Shown here: piece after piece, positions 1-6,800 of the stretch
How positions within the stretch are numbered: position 1 is the first letter of the stretch
Layout: every line of letters starts with the position of its first letter
Assembly: GCA_019120525.1 (NCBI GenBank)
Contig: DWUW01000278.1
Location: 1 to 7,978, forward strand
Source of the DNA: Candidatus Eisenbergiella stercorigallinarum
Lineage (GTDB): Bacteria; Bacillota; Clostridia; Lachnospirales; Lachnospiraceae
Direction: 5' to 3'
Length of the DNA: 7,978 nucleotides
Program-made: the position numbers and the translations under genes
Notes under the pieces: model-generated
Told to the model about the DNA's origin: nothing
Databases searched by the model: none
What the model saw: only the letters and a program-made list of their open reading frames with translations

Positions 1-1326
1 GACGTGATCACCAACATTTCCACGGGAACCACGCCCAATGTCTGCATCACCTATCCGGACCATATCGCCACCTACCTGACGGGCGACAACGTGGTAGTCC
101 CGCTGGACGAGCTTTTCTCCGATCCGGCGTACGGTCTGGGCGGAAGCGAGGTGCGCTTTGATTCCCCCGCGCAGTCCGAGATCATCCCCCAGTTCCTGGA
201 GGAATGCAGGATCGGCGGCTATTATTACGCGGTTCCCTACATGCGTTCCACGGAGGCCTGCTACATCAATAAGGATTATGTGGAGGCCCTGGGCTATACC
301 CTTCCGGAAACCCTGACCTGGGATTTCATCTGGGAGGTTTCCGAAGCCGCCGCGGCGAAAAACGCGGACGGCACCTTTGCCCTGAACGGACAGGAGGTGC
401 TGCTTCCCTTCATCTACAAGTCCACGGACAACATGATGATCCAGATGCTGAAGCAGAAGGGAGCCGGATATTCCACGGCTTCCGGAGAGATCCAGATCTT
501 CAACGATACCACCACGGAGCTTCTTTATACCATCGCGGAGCACACGGAGAGCGGAGCCTTTTCCACCTTCAAGATCTCCGGCTATCCCGCCAACTTCCTG
601 AACGCGGGCCAGTGCGTGTTCGCCATCGACTCCACAGCCGGCGCCACCTGGATGGGAAGCGACGCGCCGCTGGTGGACATCGCGGAGGAAAATATCGTGG
701 ATTTTGAAACCGCAGTCATGCCCGTTCCGCAGTTTGATCCCGAAAATCCGCAGATGATCTCTCAGGGGCCTTCCATCTGTATTTTTAATAAGGAAGATCC
801 CCAGGAGGTGCTGGCTTCCTGGCTGTTCACCCAGTTCCTTCTCACCAACGAGGTGCAGATCGCCTATTCTCAGACGGAGGGCTATGTCCCTGTCACCTCG
901 GCGGCCCAGAACACACAGGAGTATCAGGATTATCTCTCCCGCGCCGGCGAGGACAACGACACCTATTACCGGGTAAAAATAGAAGCCTCCCGGCTTCTGC
1001 TGGATCATATGGACGATACCTTCATCACCCCTGTTTTCAACGGCTCCACCTCCCTGCGGGACACCGCCGGAGAACTCATTGAGGAGGTGACCAAGGGCGT
1101 CCGGCGGCATCAGACCGTGGACGACGCCTTTATCGAGGAGCTTTATGAAGAGCAGACCAGCCTGCACCATTTGAACGAAACCAGCGCCTCCGGCAGCGGC
1201 AAGACCGATCTCGGGCCGCTTCCCCCCACCGCCGTCACGCTCCTTTCCTGCCTTGCGGGAGCCTGGGTGCTGATCCTGCTCTATCTGTTTGTAAGCCGAA
1301 TGAAAAAAACAGGCAAAAAGCGTTGA
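1..1326 (+). CDS. ABC transporter extracellular solute-binding protein with C-terminal membrane anchor (5' partial)
   Basis: The frame is open from base 1 to the TGA at 1324-1326, giving 441 visible residues. The N-terminus and any signal peptide lie outside the window. The sequence resembles the carbohydrate solute-binding family (SBP_bac_1/8, MalE/UgpB-like). It has a GGYYYAVPYMRSTEACYINKD segment near residues 70-90, where binding proteins of this family usually have a 'G..yglPy...t..lyYNkdl' pattern. This is followed by a Leu-Pro-Glu-Thr-Leu-Thr-Trp-Asp helix start (about 99-106) and Trp/Tyr/Asp-rich ligand-pocket-type segments. Such proteins capture sugars outside the cell and deliver them to an ABC permease; no permease gene is visible here. 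The C-terminus is odd. After a Ser/Gly/Thr/Pro linker (about 392-412) comes a hydrophobic segment of about 20 residues (about 413-433), then the basic tail SRMKKTGKKR, which is a typical stop-transfer anchor. The ligand cannot be read from sequence. Confidence 0.8.
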   Translation, partial: DVITNISTGTTPNVCITYPDHIATYLTGDNVVVPLDELFSDPAYGLGGSEVRFDSPAQSEIIPQFLEECRIGGYYYAVPYMRSTEACYINKDYVEALGYTLPETLTWDFIWEVSEAAAAKNADGTFALNGQEVLLPFIYKSTDNMMIQMLKQKGAGYSTASGEIQIFNDTTTELLYTIAEHTESGAFSTFKISGYPANFLNAGQCVFAIDSTAGATWMGSDAPLVDIAEENIVDFETAVMPVPQFDPENPQMISQGPSICIFNKEDPQEVLASWLFTQFLLTNEVQIAYSQTEGYVPVTSAAQNTQEYQDYLSRAGEDNDTYYRVKIEASRLLLDHMDDTFITPVFNGSTSLRDTAGELIEEVTKGVRRHQTVDDAFIEELYEEQTSLHHLNETSASGSGKTDLGPLPPTAVTLLSCLAGAWVLILLYLFVSRMKKTGKKR

Positions 1327-1350
1327 TTTCCTGAATTTTTTCGCTATAAT
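1323..1350 (+). promoter_or_regulatory. Sigma-A-type promoter for the lipoprotein gene
   Basis: A perfect -10 box, TATAAT, lies at 1345-1350. A -35-like TTGATT lies at 1323-1328 (4 of 6 match to TTGACA) with a 16-base spacer. The -35 box overlaps the stop codon of the upstream solute-binding gene. Transcription would start near 1357, leaving an approximately 80-base leader before the lipoprotein start at 1436. No terminator was recognised between the two genes, so readthrough from upstream is also possible. Confidence 0.7.
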
Positions 1351-1423
1351 AAGGGTGTTCACGAAAATTTGCAATGTTTTTTCACGGAATCCCTTCGTGG
1401 GAAAACGATCTCATGCAGAGAGA

Positions 1424-1428
1424 AGGAG
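1424..1428 (+). promoter_or_regulatory. Ribosome binding site of the lipoprotein gene
   Basis: AGGAG lies 7 bases before the ATG at 1436. It fixes that start over an in-frame GTG at 1355, which sits at the predicted transcription start and would add 27 basic residues ahead of a perfectly good signal peptide. Confidence 0.8.
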
Positions 1429-1435
1429 AAAAGTT

Positions 1436-2398
1436 ATGAAAAAAGTGTTATCTCTGGTTCTGACTCTTGCCATGGTATCCGCTCTGGCAGGATGCGCAGG
1501 AAGCAGCACCGCAGAGACGACGGCGGAAAGCGCTGCCGTTGAAAGCACCGCAGCGGCTGAGGAAAGCACTGCGGCCGAAAGCACGGAAGCTGCGGAAACC
1601 GAAACGGAAGCCGCCTCTGAGACGGCTGCGGAAAGTGCCGGAACGGTGCTGAGCTATGACGAGTACATGGCCGCCGAGCTGGACACCGAGGTTACTGTGG
1701 AAGCCTATGTACAGGCGACCCAGTCCTGGTGGGAGGATTCCATCACCGTTTACGCGCAGGATGAGAACGGCGGATATTTCTTCTATAACCTGGCCTGCTC
1801 CGAAGAGGACGCCGCCAAGCTGGTTCCCGGAACCAAGATCCGCGTCACCGGCTACAAGGCTGAGTGGTCCGGAGAAGTGGAGATCATGGACGGTTCCTTT
1901 GAATTTGTGGAAGGCGCTGACACCTTCGTTGCGGAGCCTCTGGATGTGACCGCAATGCTCGGCACCGACGAGCTGATCGACCATCAGAATGAATTCGTAT
2001 CCTTCACCGGAATGACCGTAGAAGCCGCCGGCCAGGATGCGGACGGAAACGACGTGCCTTTCCTGTACAACTGGGACGGCTCCGGCACGGACGGCGACGA
2101 TCTGTACTTCAACGTTTCCTATAACGGAGAGACCTACACCTTCACCATCGAGTCCTATCTGTGCGACAATACCACGGATGTATATGCCGCTGTAAAGAAT
2201 CTCCAGATCGGCGATGTGATCGACATGCAGGGCTTCCTGTACTGGTATGAGGGCGTAAATCCCCACATCACCTCTGTGACGGCTTCCGAAGCCGCTCCTG
2301 CGGAGAGCACCGCTGCCGCTGAGACGGAGGCCGCTGAAACCGAGGCTGCAACGGAAGCTGCTGAGACCGAAGCGGAAAGCACCGAGGCTGCGGAATAA
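1436..2398 (+). CDS. Putative lipoprotein with two OB-like beta modules and low-complexity acidic tails
   Basis: The start at 1436 gives 320 residues. It is preceded by AGGAG at 1424-1428, 7 bases upstream, and begins a classic lipoprotein signal peptide: MKK, a hydrophobic core, then the lipobox LAGC with Cys20 as the lipidated residue. The protein should therefore be anchored on the outer face of the membrane. Residues 21-69 form an Ala/Glu/Ser/Thr-rich linker. Residues 70-170 and about 171-283 look like two beta-rich modules, each with an OB-like rhythm: a strand with EVTVEAYV, then a YFFYNL strand and a PGTKIRVTGY strand in the first; FVSFTGMTVEA and IGDVIDMQGFLYWY in the second. Residues 284-320 form another Ala/Glu/Thr tail. 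Similar lipoproteins occur in Lachnospiraceae without an assigned function, as far as I know. The gene is monocistronic, with its own promoter and terminator. The OB-fold call is inferred from strand pattern, not from a search. Confidence 0.85.
   Translation: MKKVLSLVLTLAMVSALAGCAGSSTAETTAESAAVESTAAAEESTAAESTEAAETETEAASETAAESAGTVLSYDEYMAAELDTEVTVEAYVQATQSWWEDSITVYAQDENGGYFFYNLACSEEDAAKLVPGTKIRVTGYKAEWSGEVEIMDGSFEFVEGADTFVAEPLDVTAMLGTDELIDHQNEFVSFTGMTVEAAGQDADGNDVPFLYNWDGSGTDGDDLYFNVSYNGETYTFTIESYLCDNTTDVYAAVKNLQIGDVIDMQGFLYWYEGVNPHITSVTASEAAPAESTAAAETEAAETEAATEAAETEAESTEAAE
1500..1645 (+). repeat. Low-complexity Ala/Glu/Ser/Thr coding repeat (N-terminal linker of lipoprotein)
   Basis: Imperfect repeats of GCG-GAA-AGC and GAA-ACC-type codons encode the segment just after the lipidated Cys. 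They are units such as AES, EST, AAE and TEA in irregular order. It is probably a flexible spacer holding the folded part away from the membrane and peptidoglycan. The repeats are degenerate at DNA level, so they are not an array of identical units. Confidence 0.7.
2283..2395 (+). repeat. Low-complexity Ala/Glu/Thr coding repeat (C-terminal tail of lipoprotein)
   Basis: This is a second run of degenerate GCT-GAG-ACC/GAA-type codons, encoding repeated EAAETEAA-like units up to the stop codon. Its composition is close to that of the N-terminal linker, but its codon choice is somewhat different (more GCT and GAG). It ends the protein in an acidic, probably disordered tail. Confidence 0.65.
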
Positions 2399-2413
2399 GG
2401 TTCCGGCAGGATA

Positions 2414-2440
2414 CAGGGGCAAGCCCCTGAAAGCCTCAGG
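2414..2440. other. Small GC-rich stem-loops after the lipoprotein stop
   Basis: CAGGGGC at 2414-2420 and GCCCCTG at 2423-2429 form a perfect inverted repeat with only AA between them, so the innermost pairs must open. CCTGA (2426-2430) and TCAGG (2436-2440) form a second, overlapping hairpin, so the two are mutually exclusive. Neither is followed by a T run on the plus strand. This may be an mRNA 3'-end stabiliser or pause site in front of the main terminator. Confidence 0.4.
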
Positions 2441-2447
2441 AAAATAT

Positions 2448-2523
2448 ATGCTCTAAGCGACTTCCTGATCATGGTTTTTCTCATGATCAGTGAAGCAGTC
2501 GCTTAGAGCATTTTGCTTTATTT
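2448..2523. terminator. Bidirectional nested stem-loop terminator between convergent genes
   Basis: The outer arms ATGCTCTAAGCGACT (2448-2462) and its exact complement (2497-2511) form a 15-bp perfect stem. Inside it, CTGATCATG (2465-2473) pairs with CATGATCAG (2482-2490) around an 8-base T-rich loop. The arms are joined by a small asymmetric internal loop (2 bases against 6). On the plus strand the stem runs into TTTTGCTTTATTT (2511-2523). On the minus strand it is followed by the weaker ATATTTT (2447-2441). It sits between the lipoprotein stop (2398) and the jetD stop (2523), so it can end both transcripts. The plus direction looks stronger. Confidence 0.85.
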
Positions 2524-3854
2524 CAGCAATTTCCTGACCTGCTCCGCAGATAGCCGGCCAGATCCTCCAGCAGTTTCTTCAGAATGTTTTCCTGATAAGC
2601 GGCGCAGCAGGTTTCTCTGATCTGTGCGGAGGTCTCTCTGAGAACCGGATTTTCCACATGGTCCAGTCTGGACAGACGCGATGTCCCCACTGGTTCCCCG
2701 GAAAGCCCGTTCCGGTAATCCTCCGGAGACATCCGCCAGATCTCCAGCGTCTGCCCGAAACGCTTCCACAGCCGGTCCGCGATATCGATCCCCTCCGGAT
2801 CCATATCTCCGCTGTAGCGGATCCGGCATCCGCCTTCCGCCAGCAGAGAAAGCACCTGAAGCGCTGCCGTCCTGGGCTGGCCCGAGGTGCACAGAAGCGT
2901 CAGTCCGCCTTCTTCTTTTTCGGAAATGGCATTCACAAGAAAGCAGAAAACCATCTCGTTTTCCACCACAAAAACGGTATCCCCGGCCGCTCTTGCCCCG
3001 GTCACCCCTTTCAGGTTTTCCAGTGTGATCACACTGGCTTCCTTCCGCCGGCAGAACGCTTCATATGCCGGGTGCTCCCCCTGCGGGGTCAGCAGATGGA
3101 GACCGTATGCATGGACATGGCTGGAAATGGGATCCGGTGCGATACCTGTCTCAAGCAGCAGTTCGCGCCATTTGTGTGCCCCCTTCGGCAGCTCCCGGTC
3201 CTCCAGGCAGCAGATCGCATCGATCAGAAGCTGTCCCGCCGGCATTCCCCGGTCAAAATAGTGGGGATTTCCGGAGATATCGGCAGCCAGGACGGCAAGG
3301 ACCGTTTCCTCCCGCAGCTTCACCCGTTCCAGTGCTTCTCCAACATTTTCCGCAAGCTGTGCCGCCTTTTCGCTGTCTTTTCCATATTCCCGGATCAGGA
3401 GCTGATAGCCGAAGGCCTTTTCGCTTCGCATGCGCCGCACCCAAAAGGAAGCGGCTCCTTCCAGTCCCTCCCGTCTTTCAGACTGCCCGAATCTCCCGCA
3501 AAGCTCATCCAGGAAGCGCTCTCGCTCCTGTTCGGCCTCCTGCTTCTTCTCTTTCCGCGCGGTAATCGGTTCTTTGAAATAAGCTTCCAGCATACTTTTG
3601 AGATCAACCGGGGCAAATCTGGTCTTCTGAAGTCCGCGCTCGAATTCCGCACAGGAAAAACGGAGTTTTCCCTCCGAAAAATTCTTTCCGAGAATTCCTC
3701 CAAGCAGACGCCGCTCCGCTTCGGAAGCGTCAGGAAGGGTTACATAACCTGCCGCCCTTCCATAGGATTCCCATTTTCCGCGAAGCGCCTGCAGGCATCT
3801 TCGGCATTCCGGCCGGGAACGAAAATATGCCGCGCATTCCTCATTATTGTTCAT
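2523..3854 (-). CDS. jetD: Wadjet type II nuclease subunit JetD (TIGR02679/DUF2399-like, Toprim)
   Basis: The product has 443 residues from the ATG at 3854. That start has AAAGGA (3866-3861) 6 bases upstream. An in-frame ATG at 3869 lacks a comparable site. JetD is the DNA-cleaving partner of the JetABC condensin-like complex in anti-plasmid Wadjet defence. The N-terminal half is helical and basic and probably binds DNA or JetABC. A family-like segment, SGNPHYFDRGMPAGQLL, lies at about 194-210. The C-terminal part carries a topoisomerase VI/Spo11-type Toprim centre: VVENEMVF with Glu298, and YSGDMDPEG with Asp350 and Asp352, the expected metal ligands. All three catalytic acidic residues are present, so the enzyme looks intact. 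Its start overlaps the jetC stop by 11 bases, suggesting translational coupling, and the gene ends 12 bases from the terminator stem. The family assignment rests on motifs, length and the jetC neighbour. Confidence 0.87.
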   Translation of the reverse strand: MNNNEECAAYFRSRPECRRCLQALRGKWESYGRAAGYVTLPDASEAERRLLGGILGKNFSEGKLRFSCAEFERGLQKTRFAPVDLKSMLEAYFKEPITARKEKKQEAEQERERFLDELCGRFGQSERREGLEGAASFWVRRMRSEKAFGYQLLIREYGKDSEKAAQLAENVGEALERVKLREETVLAVLAADISGNPHYFDRGMPAGQLLIDAICCLEDRELPKGAHKWRELLLETGIAPDPISSHVHAYGLHLLTPQGEHPAYEAFCRRKEASVITLENLKGVTGARAAGDTVFVVENEMVFCFLVNAISEKEEGGLTLLCTSGQPRTAALQVLSLLAEGGCRIRYSGDMDPEGIDIADRLWKRFGQTLEIWRMSPEDYRNGLSGEPVGTSRLSRLDHVENPVLRETSAQIRETCCAAYQENILKKLLEDLAGYLRSRSGNC

Positions 3855-6800
3855 CCAGTATCCTTTCATGCCCGTTCCAGGTGTAACGGATGATGGTCAC
3901 GATCTGAGAGTTCATGGGACGCAGCAGCTCCGCGATCCGAAGACCTCTTACCGTATCATAGCAGCCCCACAGGGACTGGGAATTCATGATATAGTCAAAA
4001 TCCAGCTTTTCCACCAGTTCAAACATGCTGCTGATATTTTTATCATCCACACCCGCAAAGGCCTCGTCCAGTGCGATGATACGGGGATGGTCCTTCCGGT
4101 CCGCCTTCTGGTACTGGGCGTTGACCGCGGCGAACAGGGGCACATACATGGCCATGGCCTTTTCACCGCCGCTGAAACGGTTGAAGGCGGCGTTGGTTAA
4201 GGGCTTTCTCGGCTCCTCGCCGCGCCGGTAGAACATCTGAAAGGAGAACCAGCCCCGGTAGTCCATGGCTTCCCGCACCAGCTCCATGTAATTGATCATG
4301 CCTCCGGTTTCCTCCAGCAGGCGTTTCTGTGTCCTGATCTTACTTCTGAAATGAGCGGCCACCTTCTCGATATCCTCCATGGTCAGAAGGCTTCTGTCCC
4401 TCAGCAGGATCTGTTCCAGCTCCGTCACATCCAGCTCGGCCTCGTTTTCCGCCGACCTGGGCTTCCAGTCCAGAGAAAAGCTCAGTCCCATGGAAGTATC
4501 CATATCCCGCATCAGCTTCGACATGTCCGCCACCCATCTGCGGCTTTCCGCGATCCGGTCCGTAAGCTGCTGGCTGATGGTCTGGGAGAGAATGTCCTCG
4601 AACAGCTCCCTGTCCTTCTCCTGGATCAGAAGCTGCGTTTCATCAATGGCATTTTTCAGGATCTGATAAAATTCCTCCAGATACACTTTTTTCCCATTCC
4701 AGACAGAGGCGACGCGCACCCGCTTCCGGAGCGCTCCCGGTACCTGCTCCACCGCTTCTTCCATTCCGAAGCAGTCCTCCAGAGAGGTTCCGTAGCTTGC
4801 CAGGCTGCCGTTGTATTTCTGGAATACCTGATACAGGGACTGCAGCATATCCGCAGGCTCCCGGTTCTTATCGCTCTCTCTCAGAAAACCAAGCGCCTTC
4901 TGCGCGCAGTCCGGCAAAGAAGCAGCCTCTCTGTCGAAAACCAGCTTCAGGGAGAGCTCCTCTTCAAAGTATTTCCGGAGCCAGGTCTCCTCTCCGATCG
5001 CACGCTGCAGCGCCGCTTTTTTCTCTGGCTCTGCCTCTGTGATATGAAGGAGCCTCTCCTCAAGTTTCGCAAGCTCCTTCTCAAGATACTGGCAGTCTTT
5101 GCTGATCTGCTCCAGCTCCTCGTTCAGTGCCTTCAGCCGTTTCGCCTTTTCCCGGATCTCCGGCCGGTTCAGGTATTCCTCATACTGACGGATGCGGATC
5201 TCACACTCCCGGGCTCTGCCGCCGCAGCGCTGCTTTTCTGCCAGAGCGTCGTCCAGCGCCTGCCGGTCCTCTTCCAGACGGTCCTGCTGCTCCCTGAGCC
5301 GTTCCCGCGCCTGCTGAAGCCGCAGGATCGTTTCCCGGCATTCCCTCCAGATTCCTTCATATTCCCTCAGCGCATCCTGCGCTTCCTCATATTCTTCCTC
5401 TGTTCTTCCATAGGGCAGCGCTTTGCAGCTTTGCAGCATCTCCTGCCAGCACCGGTTCTTCCTCTGCTCCGCCTCCTGCGCCTTCCGCTCCCGCTCTGAG
5501 AACTGTCCGTTCAGCAGCTCCAGCTGCAGCACGCATTCCCGCAGCTTTTCCAGCGCGTCGTTGATTTCCGAAAAATCGGGAAGCTCCCTGTACTCCTTCT
5601 CCAGCGTGTCCAGACGCCCGGCCAGCACGGAAAGCTCTCCGGACAGCCCCTCTACAAGCGCTTCCAGCTCCGAAATCCGTTCCGTCAGCTGTCTGATCTT
5701 CTGTTCCTTCTTCCTCTTCCGTGCAAGCTGACCCACATATTCCGCTTCGCCCTCCTGCCAGGCCTTTCCCAGCAGAGCCCCCTGGCGGAAAAAGCCGCTC
5801 TCTCCGATGGCAGGGCGGCTTTCAGAAAGGCCGTCCCGAAGTCCTCCCCGCAGCCATTCCCCGGGCGTCCGAACGCTCCGGATATGGCACAGGATACGGG
5901 CTGTTTCCTTCCGGAGGCCATCCTCCAGCTCTGTATTTACCGTCAGGCCGGCAAAGGGCTGATCTGCGGCGTCTTTGGAAGCCTGTGCTCCGGCATTCCC
6001 CGCTTCATCCACGCAGATCACGCTGTCCAGAAACTCCGGGCATTCCTTTTCGATCCGGATAAGATCCTCCGGCCGCACCACCAGCGCGTCCAGAAGCCCC
6101 ATGCTCTTTAACTGCGCTTCCATTACCGCGCAGGCGGCCGGTTCCAGTCCATCCGCGAATTCCACGGCCTTATAAAAGGGGACTGCCCGGATTCCCGCTT
6201 CCTCCATCGCCCTTCTGGACCGCCCGATCAGCTCTCCCCGCTCCGGCTCCAGCTCCGGCGCGTTCTGAACCGCAAGCAGCTCCTCTCTTGCCTGTTTCAG
6301 GGCGAGTTCTCCATCCTGACGGCTTCTCTCCTTTTCCTCCCGCAGGCGCAGAAGTCCCAGCCGCTGCCCCTCATAGTCCCGGCGCAGAAGTTCCTGGATC
6401 TCTCCCGCGTCGGAAACGGATCCGTATTCCCGTGCCAGCTCTTCCGCCTCTCTGAGAACGCTTCTTTCCGGTTTCCACTCCACGGTTCTGTCAGCCTTTT
6501 CATATAACAGGCTGATCCAGTCGTCCTGACTGTCCTGCAGCCTTTTTTCAGAAAGCTGCCGCTTCTTTTCCTGCTCTGCCCTTTCCTTTTTCACCTGCTC
6601 CAACGCAAAAGCAGCCTCTTCATACTGTCCGGACGCTTCCGCGAAGGCATGGATCTTCTTTTTCCCTTCGGCCAGATTTTTTTCATATTCCATCAGGCGC
6701 TTCGTGATCTCCGGCATACCGGACAGCCGCCCTTCTTCAAGCATGACGGCCGCATCGGAATGTCCGTTCCACTGCAGCACCTCCTGCCGCTCCTGAAGCT

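Noticed and set aside
1300..1342. A-run and T-run near the end of the solute-binding gene as a terminator
   Set aside because: Only an A/T-only stem could form, without a GC-rich core, and the T run falls within the promoter spacer of the next gene.
1355..1435. GTG start giving a 27-residue extension of the lipoprotein
   Set aside because: The GTG sits at the predicted transcription start with no ribosome site. The extension is basic and would bury the signal peptide.
1448..2422. 324-residue minus-strand open frame opposite the lipoprotein gene
   Set aside because: It exists because Ala/Glu/Ser-rich codons rarely give stops on the other strand. It has no ribosome site or recognisable domain, whereas the plus-strand frame has a perfect lipoprotein signal.
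2658..3893. 411-residue plus-strand open frame opposite jetD
   Set aside because: The translation is Pro/Arg/His-rich, without domain features. It is the shadow of jetD, whose Toprim motifs are clear.
4351..5499. 382-residue plus-strand open frame opposite jetC
   Set aside because: It is Leu/Phe/Arg-rich and lies opposite the coiled-coil region. Glu/Lys/Gln heptad codons read backwards give Leu/Phe/Ser without stops.
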